From NCBI GenBank assembly GCA_009693225.1, contig SHXP01000082.1, forward strand, positions 1-8,773: DNA of 8,773 nt, in the 5' to 3' direction. This stretch comes from Limnohabitans sp. (GTDB taxonomy: Bacteria; Pseudomonadota; Gammaproteobacteria; Burkholderiales; Burkholderiaceae_C). How positions within the stretch are numbered: position 1 is the stretch's first letter; each line of letters opens with the position of its first letter. The notes below the pieces were generated by a model. That model saw nothing but the letters and a program-made list of their open reading frames with translations. It searched no databases and was not told the DNA's origin. Shown here piece after piece: positions 1-6,259 of this stretch. The position numbers and the translations under genes were made by a program.

Positions 1-1050
1 AAGGGCGCTGCGGGCGAAGGCCCGAACATGATTCTGGACGATGGCGGCGACGCCACCTTATTGATGCACCTGGGCAAGCGCGCCGAAAAAGACGCATCTC
101 TTTTGAACAACCCCGACAGCGAAGAAGAAGTCTGTTTGTTCAATTCCATCAAAGCCAAGCTGGCGCTCGACCCGACCTGGTACAGCCGCAAATCGGCGCA
201 CATCATCGGCGTGACCGAAGAAACCACCACCGGCGTGTTGCGTTTGAACGAAATGGCCGCCAAAGGCACGCTGATGTTCCGCGCCATCAATGTGAATGAC
301 TCTGTCACCAAGAGCAAGTTCGACAATCTGTACGGTTGCCGCGAATCGCTGGTGGACTCGATCAAACGCGCCACCGACGTGATGATCGCCGGCAAGGTCG
401 CCTGTGTCGCCGGTTACGGCGACGTGGGCAAAGGTTCGGCCCAGGCCTTGCGCGCCCTCAGCGCCCAGGTTTGGGTGACAGAAATCGACCCGATCAATGC
501 CTTGCAGGCAGCCATGGAAGGCTACAAGGTCGTGACCATGGAATACGCCGCCGACAAAGCAGATATTTTTGTGTCCGCCACCGGCAACAAAAACGTCATC
601 CGTTACGAGCACATGGCTGCGATGAAAGACGAAGCGATTGTCTGCAACATCGGTCACTTCGACAACGAGATCGATGTGGCTTCACTGGAAAAACTGCAAT
701 GGGACGAGATCAAGCCGCAAGTCGATCACGTCATCTTCCCTGACGGCAAAAAAATCACTTTGCTGGCCAAGGGCCGGTTGGTGAACCTCGGTTGCGCCAC
801 CGGTCACCCCAGCTTTGTCATGTCTTCGAGTTTTGCCAATCAGACGATTGCGCAAATCGAATTGTTCACCCGCCAGGACCACTACGAAAACGGCACAGTC
901 TATGTGCTGCCCAAGCACCTGGACGAGAAAGTCGCGCGTTTGCATTTGAAGAAAGTCGGCGCCAAGCTGACCGAACTCACCGACGAACAGGCCGCTTACA
1001 TCGGTGTCAGCAAAAACGGTCCTTACAAAGCCGACACCTACCGTTATTGA
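1..1050 (+). CDS. ahcY: S-adenosylhomocysteinase (adenosylhomocysteine hydrolase), 5' truncated by window edge
   Basis: This enzyme reversibly hydrolyses S-adenosylhomocysteine to adenosine and homocysteine, relieving product inhibition of SAM-dependent methyltransferases; it is cytosolic, tetrameric and NAD-dependent. The frame is open from the first base, so 349 C-terminal residues are visible, and roughly 120-130 N-terminal residues of the usual ~470 lie outside the window. Seen directly: [13 protein letters not shown] at the left edge, the insertion typical of the long bacterial form ([14 protein letters not shown]), the VTEETTTG substrate motif, the NAD-binding glycine loop GYGDVGKG at bases 412-435, [23 protein letters not shown], and the C-terminal KADTYRY, which matches the canonical K-x-D-x-Y-R-Y tail. 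The ATG at 28 is an internal methionine, not the start. It is the first visible gene of an ahcY-tlyA-metF run. Betaproteobacterial ahcY genes often carry an upstream SAH riboswitch, but that region is not in the window. Confidence 0.98.
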   Translation, partial: KGAAGEGPNMILDDGGDATLLMHLGKRAEKDASLLNNPDSEEEVCLFNSIKAKLALDPTWYSRKSAHIIGVTEETTTGVLRLNEMAAKGTLMFRAINVNDSVTKSKFDNLYGCRESLVDSIKRATDVMIAGKVACVAGYGDVGKGSAQALRALSAQVWVTEIDPINALQAAMEGYKVVTMEYAADKADIFVSATGNKNVIRYEHMAAMKDEAIVCNIGHFDNEIDVASLEKLQWDEIKPQVDHVIFPDGKKITLLAKGRLVNLGCATGHPSFVMSSSFANQTIAQIELFTRQDHYENGTVYVLPKHLDEKVARLHLKKVGAKLTELTDEQAAYIGVSKNGPYKADTYRY

Positions 1051-1054
1051 CAGC

Positions 1055-1822
1055 GTGCGCGCCGACCAGTTGCTGGTCGAGCGCGGCCTGGCAGCGTCGC
1101 GCTCGCAAGCCCAGCGTTTGATCGCCGGCGGTGTGCAATGGCGCATGCCTTTGCACACCTGGCAGCTCATCGACAAAAACGGCTCCCTGTTGCCGCAGGA
1201 CTGCGAACTGCTATTGCTCGACGATGCCGAGTCGCGCTTTGTCTCACGCGGCGGATTGAAGCTGGCCGGCGCATTGCAAGTCAGCGGTGTCTTGATAGAA
1301 GGCTTGCGCTGTCTGGACATCGGTCAGTCGACCGGCGGCTTCACCGATTGTTTATTGCAACACGGTGCGCCACACGTGGTCGGGGTCGATGTCGGCCATG
1401 GGCAATTGCATCCGGTTTTAAAGGCTGATGCGCGGGTGGTGTGCCTTGAGAAGCTCAATGCACGCACGCTGGACGCGGCGGACTCTGCGTTGCGCCAGCA
1501 CATGCCCCAGGGAGGTTTTGATCTGCTGGTGGCCGATCTGAGCTTCATTTCGCTCACGCTGGTCTTGCCTGTGTTGCCCGCGCTGATGCATGCCCGGGCG
1601 CAGGCGCTGTTGCAGGTCAAGCCTCAGTTTGAGTTGCAGCCGGCTGATATCGGCAAGGGCGGTCTGGTGAAAGACCCCGGCTTGTACGCGCAAGTGCAGC
1701 AGCGTTTGCAAGCGGCCTGCGGCGATGCGGGACTTGAGGTGATGCATTGGTCAGACAGTCCGGTGATCGGCGGCGACGGTAACCGGGAATTTTTCATACA
1801 TGTGCGCAGGAGAAACGCATGA
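1055..1822 (+). CDS. tlyA: TlyA family rRNA (cytidine-2'-O)-methyltransferase
   Basis: Predicted SAM-dependent 2'-O-methyltransferase of ribosomal RNA (historically called hemolysin TlyA). I chose the GTG at 1055, giving 255 residues, because the protein then begins M-RADQLLVERGLA, the normal start of the N-terminal S4 RNA-binding domain (about residues 1-60). An in-frame GTG at 1004 would add 17 residues inside the end of ahcY; neither start has a strong ribosome-binding site. The Rossmann-fold part shows LDIGQSTGGFTDCLL (88-101) for SAM binding, VDVGHGQL, ADLSFISL, LQVKPQFE, GKGGLVKDP and GDGNREFF. The K-D-K-E tetrad described for mycobacterial TlyA is present as K69, D161, K189 and E245. 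The gene follows ahcY by 4 bases and overlaps metF in an ATGA, so co-transcription and translational coupling are likely. Which rRNA nucleotide is methylated cannot be read from the sequence. Confidence 0.93.
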   Translation: MRADQLLVERGLAASRSQAQRLIAGGVQWRMPLHTWQLIDKNGSLLPQDCELLLLDDAESRFVSRGGLKLAGALQVSGVLIEGLRCLDIGQSTGGFTDCLLQHGAPHVVGVDVGHGQLHPVLKADARVVCLEKLNARTLDAADSALRQHMPQGGFDLLVADLSFISLTLVLPVLPALMHARAQALLQVKPQFELQPADIGKGGLVKDPGLYAQVQQRLQAACGDAGLEVMHWSDSPVIGGDGNREFFIHVRRRNA

Positions 1823-2661
1823 GCGCTTCAAACACGATTCCAGTCAGTTTCGAATTTTTCCCGCCCAAAACCTCCGAGGGCGCGGCTAAATTGCTGGCGG
1901 TCAGACAGGATCTTTACGCGCTTAAACCGGAGTTTTTCAGCGTCACCTACGGAGCGGGCGGTTCGACCCAGGACGGCACCTTGCAGCAGGTGCAAAGCAT
2001 TTTGCGCGACGGTTTTGACGCCGCGCCGCATTTCTCCTGCATAGGCACGACCCGCGAGACAGTGCGCACTCAACTCGCCGCGTTCAAGGCGGTGGGCATC
2101 CGTCGCATGGTGGCATTGCGCGGTGACTTGCCCAGCGGTCACGGCACCTTCGGCGAATTCCGTTACGCCAGTGAACTCGTTGAATGCATACGCAGCGAAT
2201 CCGCAGACCATTTTCACATCGAGGTTGGTTGTTACCCGGAAGTGCATCCGCAGGCCAGGTCGCCTCAGGCCGATGTCCAGGCTTATGTGACCAAGGTCAG
2301 GGCCGGGGCTGACTCGGCCATCACCCAGTATTTTTTCAACAGCGATGCCTATTTCCGTTTTGTCGATGAGGCCTACAAAATGGGTGCGGATATTCCGGTG
2401 GTGCCGGGCATCATGCCCATCATCAGTTCGTTGCAGTTGATGCGCTTTTCAAACGCATGCGGGGCTGAGATACCGCGCTGGATCCGTCTGCGTCTGCAAT
2501 CTTTCGGCGATGACAGCGCGTCGATCAAGGCCTTTGGGCTGGATGTGGTCAGCGATTTGTGCGAGCAATTGCGCAACGGCGGCGCGCCCGGTCTGCACTT
2601 CTACACCATGAACCAGTCGACGGCAGTGACTGCCATCTGCCGCAACCTCAGCCTGGCTTAA
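1819..2661 (+). CDS. metF: 5,10-methylenetetrahydrofolate reductase
   Basis: FAD enzyme that reduces 5,10-methylene-THF to 5-methyl-THF, the methyl donor for methionine synthesis from homocysteine, the product of AhcY. The 280-residue length is normal for the bacterial catalytic-domain-only form. Visible motifs: FEFFPPKT with the catalytic glutamate at E12 (E28 in E. coli), SVTYGAGGST (41-50), VALRGD with the flavin/folate aspartate at D103, GCYPEVHPQA, ITQYFFN, PVVPGIMPI and the C-terminal GLHFYTMNQS. The ATG start sits in the ATGA shared with the tlyA stop and has a strong Shine-Dalgarno AGGAGA at 1808-1813, five bases upstream. The stop TAA (2659-2661) overlaps the stop of the converging rlmJ. 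No intrinsic terminator is visible after it. Confidence 0.97.
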   Translation: MSASNTIPVSFEFFPPKTSEGAAKLLAVRQDLYALKPEFFSVTYGAGGSTQDGTLQQVQSILRDGFDAAPHFSCIGTTRETVRTQLAAFKAVGIRRMVALRGDLPSGHGTFGEFRYASELVECIRSESADHFHIEVGCYPEVHPQARSPQADVQAYVTKVRAGADSAITQYFFNSDAYFRFVDEAYKMGADIPVVPGIMPIISSLQLMRFSNACGAEIPRWIRLRLQSFGDDSASIKAFGLDVVSDLCEQLRNGGAPGLHFYTMNQSTAVTAICRNLSLA

Positions 2662-3554
2662 CCCCGGGTCAGACTGAAACCGGCAAGGTGGTCCTGGCCC
2701 ATCAATTGCACCATCTGCGGCAAGGCCTGCTGCAACTGTTCGTACAAGGTGAAGGGTGGATTGATGATGACCACGCCGCTGTCAACCAGGCCTTTCGGTT
2801 TGGCTTTTTCCCCCGGCGTGACGTCGTTGCGCGCGCCGGTGCGGATGCGCAAAGTGGCGTGCAGCCAGGGTTTGTCGGCCTGGCGCGCCAGGTTGCTCAG
2901 GTGGCGCGGCAGACTGTGCGCCTGCGGTCTGGGAATGATGGGGTACCAGACCACGTAAGTGCCGGTGGCAAAGCGTTTCATGCTTATGGATACCGCCACC
3001 ACCACGCGTTCGTAGTCCAGTTTGATTTCATAACTCGGGTCGATGAAGACCAGGCCGCGCCGGGTCGAGGGCGGTAGAAATTTGGGCAGGCCATTGAAAC
3101 CATCTTCGTGAATGACCATCACCTGGCGGCCGGCCCGCAGTTCTTCCACCCGGGTTTGCAAGCCACGGATATCGGTGGGATGCATTTCGAACAGCTTGAG
3201 TTTGTCTTGTTCGCGCAACAGGTGATGCGCGAACAGCGGTGAACCCGGGTAATTCAGCAAGCCGCCTTCGGGGTTGAAATGGTCAAGTACCCGGCGGTAG
3301 TCCAACAAGGCATCGGCCATCGGCCCGGCCAGCTTGGACTTGTTGCGCATCAGCGCCAGCAAGCCCTCCTGCGCTTCGCCGCTCTGGTTGGCGTCGGCAC
3401 TGTCCAGGCGGTAAATGCCGGCACCTGCGTGTGTATCTATGGTGGTAAAGCCCACCTCTTTGAGTGCTAAATGCTTCATCACGGCAACCAGTACCGTGTG
3501 TTTAAGCACGTCGGCATGGTTGCCTGCATGGTAGGCGTGGCGGTAACTGAACAT
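2658..3554 (-). CDS. rlmJ: 23S rRNA (adenine(2030)-N6)-methyltransferase RlmJ
   Basis: RlmJ (formerly YhiR, DUF519) uses SAM to methylate N6 of A2030 in 23S rRNA. The 298-residue product starts MFSYRHAYHAGNHADVLKH, the signature N-terminus of the family. It continues with DTHAGAG (40-46, SAM-binding loop), NYPGSPL, LLREQDKL, EDGFNGL, the catalytic-type IDPSYE (171-176), KRFATGTYVVWYP and VIINPPF. The active motif reads D-P-S-Y where E. coli has D-P-P-Y. The product is about 18 residues longer than E. coli RlmJ, mostly in the C-terminal third. The ATG at 3554 has no convincing Shine-Dalgarno, and I could not assign a promoter with confidence. It is divergent from rplM and convergent with metF, and looks monocistronic. 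Confidence 0.95.
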   Translation of the reverse strand: MFSYRHAYHAGNHADVLKHTVLVAVMKHLALKEVGFTTIDTHAGAGIYRLDSADANQSGEAQEGLLALMRNKSKLAGPMADALLDYRRVLDHFNPEGGLLNYPGSPLFAHHLLREQDKLKLFEMHPTDIRGLQTRVEELRAGRQVMVIHEDGFNGLPKFLPPSTRRGLVFIDPSYEIKLDYERVVVAVSISMKRFATGTYVVWYPIIPRPQAHSLPRHLSNLARQADKPWLHATLRIRTGARNDVTPGEKAKPKGLVDSGVVIINPPFTLYEQLQQALPQMVQLMGQDHLAGFSLTRG

Positions 3555-3582
3555 GGCGCCATGGTAACCCGCGACAAAGGCC

Positions 3583-3613
3583 TTGCGTAGGAGGGCTTAA
3601 ATTGGCATAGAAT
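3583..3613 (+). promoter_or_regulatory. Possible sigma-70 promoter of rplM-rpsI
   Basis: A good -10 hexamer, TAGAAT (3608-3613), has a fair -35, TTGCGT (3583-3588), but the 19-base spacer is longer than ideal. Transcription would begin near 3620 and give a leader of about 110 bases before rplM. It is the best promoter I can find between the divergent rlmJ and rplM; no matching minus-strand promoter for rlmJ stands out. Confidence 0.4.
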
Positions 3614-3669
3614 GGTAGGCTTGGCAGCGAATAAGGTCCCGCGGCGAAGATTTCACCCCCACCTAAGAG

Positions 3670-3710
3670 GTTCTCAGCAGAAGAACACCGACCGTGGAAA
3701 AGGACTCCAC
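3670..3710 (+). promoter_or_regulatory. rplM leader with two short hairpins
   Basis: Two five-pair stems with seven-base loops lie in tandem upstream of rplM: GTTCT/AGAAC (3670-3674 with 3682-3686) and GTGGA/TCCAC (3694-3698 with 3706-3710). They end 10 bases before the Shine-Dalgarno AGGAA. In E. coli, L13 represses its own operon through the leader mRNA. A similar role here is inference; stems this short may also occur by chance. Confidence 0.3.
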
Positions 3711-3731
3711 AACCCACTCCAGGAAATGATA

Positions 3732-4160
3732 ATGTCCACATTCAGCGCAAAACTCGCTGACGTGACGCATGAGTGGTTTGTGATTGACGCCACCGACAAG
3801 GTGCTCGGACGGATTGCCAGCGAAGCAGCCCTCCGTTTACGCGGCAAGCACAAAGCCATTTATACGCCCCACGTCGATACCGGCGACTACATTGTCGTCA
3901 TCAACGCATCCAAGATTCGCGTCACAGGCAACAAGGCTTTGGACAAGATGTACCACCGCCACTCGGGCTATCCCGGCGGTATCTCCAGCACCAACTTCAA
4001 AGACATGCAGGCCAAGCACCCGACGCGTGCGCTGGAAAAAGCGGTCAAAGGCATGTTGCCCAAAGGCCCGCTGGGTTTTGCCATGATCAAAAAGCTCAAG
4101 GTGTACGGCGGTGCCGAGCATCCCCATACCGCCCAACAGCCCAAAGTGCTGGACATCTAA
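3732..4160 (+). CDS. rplM: 50S ribosomal protein L13 (uL13)
   Basis: L13 is an early-assembling protein of the large ribosomal subunit that binds 23S rRNA. The 142-residue product has the same length as E. coli L13. It shows the N-terminal [20 protein letters not shown], then [18 protein letters not shown], a tract around residues 45-70 running [14 protein letters not shown] to VTGNKALDK, the HSGYPGGI segment, [16 protein letters not shown] and the C-terminal [13 protein letters not shown]. The start is the second ATG of an ATG-ATA-ATG cluster: the Shine-Dalgarno AGGAA (3721-3725) lies six bases before 3732 but abuts the ATG at 3726. The frame stays open upstream to 3612, but that extension is not part of any L13 I know. 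It is the first gene of the rplM-rpsI operon. Confidence 0.98.
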   Translation: MSTFSAKLADVTHEWFVIDATDKVLGRIASEAALRLRGKHKAIYTPHVDTGDYIVVINASKIRVTGNKALDKMYHRHSGYPGGISSTNFKDMQAKHPTRALEKAVKGMLPKGPLGFAMIKKLKVYGGAEHPHTAQQPKVLDI

Positions 4161-4171
4161 GGAGCTATGAA

Positions 4172-4564
4172 ATGATTGGTGAATGGAACAATGGCACCGG
4201 TCGTCGCAAATCCAGCGTCGCCCGCGTGTTTCTGAAAAAAGGCTCAGGCAAGATCACGGTCAATGGCAAGGACATCGCCGAATATTTCGGTCGTCAAACC
4301 TCGATCATGATCGCCAAGCAACCCCTGTTTTTGACTCAGCATGCCGAATCTTTCGACATTCAGATCAATGTACAAGGCGGCGGTGAATCCGGCCAGGCCG
4401 GTGCAGCCCGTCACGGCATCACACGTGCTCTAATCGATTACGATGCCACACTCAAACCTGTGCTGTCCGCAGCCGGTTTTGTCACGCGCGATGCGCGTGA
4501 AGTCGAACGTAAAAAGGTCGGCTTGCACGGCGCCCGCCGCCGCAAGCAGTTCAGCAAGCGCTGA
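4172..4564 (+). CDS. rpsI: 30S ribosomal protein S9 (uS9)
   Basis: S9 is a small-subunit head protein whose C-terminal tail reaches the P-site tRNA anticodon loop. The product has 130 residues, the E. coli length. Visible: [15 protein letters not shown] (the conserved basic N-terminal segment), [33 protein letters not shown] (the glycine-rich core), [20 protein letters not shown] and the terminal KQFSKR, which preserves the S-K-R tail. The gene starts 11 bases after rplM with a Shine-Dalgarno GGAG at 4161-4164, the usual operon arrangement. An intrinsic terminator follows within 30 bases. Confidence 0.98.
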   Translation: MIGEWNNGTGRRKSSVARVFLKKGSGKITVNGKDIAEYFGRQTSIMIAKQPLFLTQHAESFDIQINVQGGGESGQAGAARHGITRALIDYDATLKPVLSAAGFVTRDAREVERKKVGLHGARRRKQFSKR

Positions 4565-4591
4565 GCGACAGCCGGAGCTTGTGTCTGCAAC

Positions 4592-4625
4592 AAGCCGCCA
4601 GAGCTTCAGCTCCGGCGGTTTTTTT
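4592..4625 (+). terminator. Intrinsic terminator of rplM-rpsI
   Basis: Stem CCGCC (4595-4599) with GGCGG (4614-4618) continues inward through GAGC (4601-4604) with GCTC (4609-4612), with one A/C mismatch and a TTCA tetraloop. Seven T follow (4619-4625), and upstream AAG can extend the stem into the T run. The 3' arm can also pair with an upstream segment at 4571-4579 (see findings). Confidence 0.9.
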
Positions 4626-4633
4626 CGCATTAC

Positions 4634-4662
4634 CCGTCACCGGGAAACTCGCCTGCTATAAT
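4634..4662 (+). promoter_or_regulatory. Extended -10 promoter of erpA
   Basis: A perfect extended -10, TGC-TATAAT (4654-4662), lies just after the rpsI terminator. The -35 region CCGTCA (4634-4639, 17-base spacer) matches the consensus at only three positions, which is normal for extended -10 promoters. The start of transcription would be near 4669, giving a leader of about 65 bases that contains the IscR-like palindrome. This promoter separates erpA expression from the ribosomal protein operon. Confidence 0.7.
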
Positions 4663-4674
4663 GCTGACACAGTT

Positions 4675-4699
4675 ATTGTTGACTGAAATAGGTTACAAT
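4675..4699. promoter_or_regulatory. Putative IscR type 1-like operator upstream of erpA
   Basis: A 25-base imperfect palindrome has outer arms ATTGT (4675-4679) and ACAAT (4695-4699), with the inner left half TTGACT (4679-4684) and TAGG (4689-4692) on the right. Compared by hand with the E. coli IscR type 1 consensus as I remember it (ATA...GACT...AGTC...TAT), about 20 of 25 positions agree, with the left half nearly complete. It lies just downstream of the predicted start of transcription, a position suited to repression. IscR is known to control erpA in E. coli; IscR itself is not seen here. Confidence 0.5.
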
Positions 4700-4733
4700 T
4701 ACCTTTTAAAGAACGTATTCAAAGGAGTGCGCT

Positions 4734-5099
4734 ATGAGTGCCTTAGCCGAAACAATACCGACAGCCATGCCTGAGCCGATCGTCTTCACCGACAGCGCTG
4801 CGGCTAAAGTGGCTGACCTGATCGCCGAAGAAGGCAATCCCGAGTTGAAACTGCGCGTGTTTGTGCAAGGCGGCGGTTGCTCCGGTTTCCAGTACGGCTT
4901 CACTTTTGATGAAATTACTAACGAAGATGACACCACCATGTCCAAAAACGGTGTGTCACTGTTGATCGATGCCATGAGCTACCAGTATCTGCTCGGCGCT
5001 GAAATTGATTACAAGGAAGACTTGCAGGGAGCGCAGTTCGTCATCAAAAACCCGAACTCCACCACCACTTGCGGCTGCGGATCCTCCTTCTCGGTCTGA
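4734..5099 (+). CDS. erpA: A-type iron-sulfur cluster insertion protein ErpA
   Basis: ErpA carries an Fe-S cluster and delivers it to apo-enzymes such as the isoprenoid-pathway proteins IspG and IspH; in the cytosol it works downstream of the Isc or Suf scaffold. The product has 121 residues. After a short variable N-terminus it shows [63 protein letters not shown] and [10 protein letters not shown]. The three cluster-binding cysteines are all present: C49, C113 and C115. The C-terminal GCGSSFSV and the overall pattern fit ErpA better than IscA or SufA. The ATG has a near-perfect Shine-Dalgarno AAAGGAG (4721-4727) at six bases. It has its own promoter and is probably under IscR control. Confidence 0.95.
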   Translation: MSALAETIPTAMPEPIVFTDSAAAKVADLIAEEGNPELKLRVFVQGGGCSGFQYGFTFDEITNEDDTTMSKNGVSLLIDAMSYQYLLGAEIDYKEDLQGAQFVIKNPNSTTTCGCGSSFSV

Positions 5100-5115
5100 A
5101 TTTTCCCGCTCAAAG

Positions 5116-5142
5116 AAAAGCCGGGCTGGTCCCGGCTTTTTT
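5116..5142. terminator. Bidirectional intrinsic terminator between erpA and anmK
   Basis: A perfect ten-pair stem, AAAAGCCGGG (5116-5125) with CCCGGCTTTT (5131-5140), has a CTGGT loop. On the plus strand six T (5137-5142) follow the GC core; on the minus strand the complement of AAAA gives TTTT, then C and TTT. It can therefore stop transcription of erpA and of the facing M23-anmK operon, whose last stop codon is two bases away. Confidence 0.92.
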
Positions 5143-5144
5143 GT

Positions 5145-6248
5145 TTATGCAGGGTAGATCGCGCCAAGTACCCGTGGCCCGCTTGCCCCGGTGACCGCAG
5201 GCAGATTAGCCGGCAGATTCAGGCAGGTCTGGCGTGCCAGCCAGGCAAAGGCCGCAGCTTCGACTTGTAAAGGCGGCAAGCCATACAGCTCGGAGCTTTG
5301 CACCGGTATGGCGGGTAAACGCTGTTGAAGCAGGTGCATCAGGCACCGGTTGTAAGCGCCGCCGCCGCATACCAGCAGTCGCGCGGCATGCGGCGCGTAG
5401 CGCAGCACATCATCAGCGCACACCTGAGCGCTCAGTGCCGTCAAAGTCGCCTGCACGTCAACGGCGGTCACTGGCGCACAGGCTTGCAAACGCGTGTTCA
5501 GCCAACCGGCATGAAACAGATCCCGGCCCGTGCTTTTAGGCGGCGGCAATTTGAAAAACGGTTCGTGTATCAGGTGTTCAAACAAAGCCGCATTAACTTG
5601 ACCGCCGGCCGCCCAGGCGCCGTCCCGGTCAAAAGCCTGACCGGTATGCCGTTGAATCCAATGGTCGAGCAGCACATTGCCCGGGCCGCAATCAAAGCCG
5701 GTAGCCTGCCCGTCATTCAGTATGCTGAGGTTGGACATGCCGCCGACATTGAGCACGGCCACCGTCTGCCCGTCAACTGCGAACACCTGCCGGTGGAAGC
5801 CGGGCACCAGTGGTGCACCCTGACCGCCGGCGGCGACATCGCGGCTGCGGAGATCCGCCACCACGCGTATACCGGTGCGTTCGGCGAGCAATGCGGGGTT
5901 ATTGATTTGAAGGGTGTAGCCGATACCGTCATGCAAACCCGGTTGGTGGCGAACGGTTTGTCCGTGTGCCCCTATGGCTGCAATCTCTGCAGCCTTGATG
6001 CCTGCGGATTGAAGCAAATGCTGCACCGCTTGCGCATACAGCAGTGCGAGTTGATTGGCAGCCAACGCAGCCGTATGCAATTCGTCTGTTGCCGAGCGGT
6101 TCAGCGCAAGCAGGGTTTGCCGCAGTGCATCGGGAAAAGGCAGGCTGTGGTGAGCAAGGGTGCGAAAGCCTTGCGAAAAGTCCACCAGTACCGCGTCCAC
6201 ACCATCGAGCGAGGTGCCAGACATCACGCCGGTGTAAAGCGTGCTCAT
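5145..6248 (-). CDS. anmK: Anhydro-N-acetylmuramic acid kinase
   Basis: AnmK opens the 1,6-anhydro ring of anhydro-MurNAc and phosphorylates it with ATP to MurNAc-6-phosphate, feeding recycled cell-wall sugar to the MurQ route. The 367-residue product is close to E. coli AnmK (369). Motifs in order: YTGVMSGTSLDGVDAV (5-20, phosphate loop), IGAHGQTVRH (92-101), ADLRSRDVAAGGQGAPLVP (131-149), VLNVGGMSN, DCGPGNVLLD with the likely catalytic aspartate D186, PPPKSTGRDLF, LLVCGGGAYN, and NLPAVTGASGPRVLG. I chose the ATG at 6248; a TTG six bases upstream is in frame but less likely. There is no clear Shine-Dalgarno, and the gene starts 11 bases after the M23 stop, so it probably relies on translational coupling. 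Confidence 0.96.
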   Translation of the reverse strand: MSTLYTGVMSGTSLDGVDAVLVDFSQGFRTLAHHSLPFPDALRQTLLALNRSATDELHTAALAANQLALLYAQAVQHLLQSAGIKAAEIAAIGAHGQTVRHQPGLHDGIGYTLQINNPALLAERTGIRVVADLRSRDVAAGGQGAPLVPGFHRQVFAVDGQTVAVLNVGGMSNLSILNDGQATGFDCGPGNVLLDHWIQRHTGQAFDRDGAWAAGGQVNAALFEHLIHEPFFKLPPPKSTGRDLFHAGWLNTRLQACAPVTAVDVQATLTALSAQVCADDVLRYAPHAARLLVCGGGAYNRCLMHLLQQRLPAIPVQSSELYGLPPLQVEAAAFAWLARQTCLNLPANLPAVTGASGPRVLGAIYPA

Positions 6249-6259
6249 GGTCAAAAAAA

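Noticed and set aside
58..657. Minus-strand open frame of 199 codons opposite ahcY
   Set aside because: It is a shadow of ahcY with histidine- and glycine-rich low-information sequence and no family motif.
682..1320. Minus-strand open frame of 212 codons across the ahcY-tlyA junction
   Set aside because: It spans the ends of two well-supported plus-strand genes and shows no motif or initiation signal.
3612..3731. In-frame 40-codon N-terminal extension of rplM
   Set aside because: The frame happens to be open, but L13 is 142 residues when started at 3732, where the Shine-Dalgarno is correctly spaced. The extension also overlaps the predicted promoter -10.
3502..3741. Minus-strand open frame of 79 codons in the rlmJ-rplM intergenic region
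   Set aside because: It runs out of frame into rlmJ, covers the rplM leader, has no ribosome site and looks like chance.
4679..4699. TTGACT and TACAAT as a second erpA promoter
   Set aside because: The spacer would be 9 bases, too short. Both elements are better explained as halves of the IscR-like palindrome.
6253..6259. Run of seven A between the M23 stop and the anmK start as a terminator or slippage site
   Set aside because: On the minus strand it is a T run, but no GC-rich stem precedes it, and both reading frames are intact, so no frameshift is needed.
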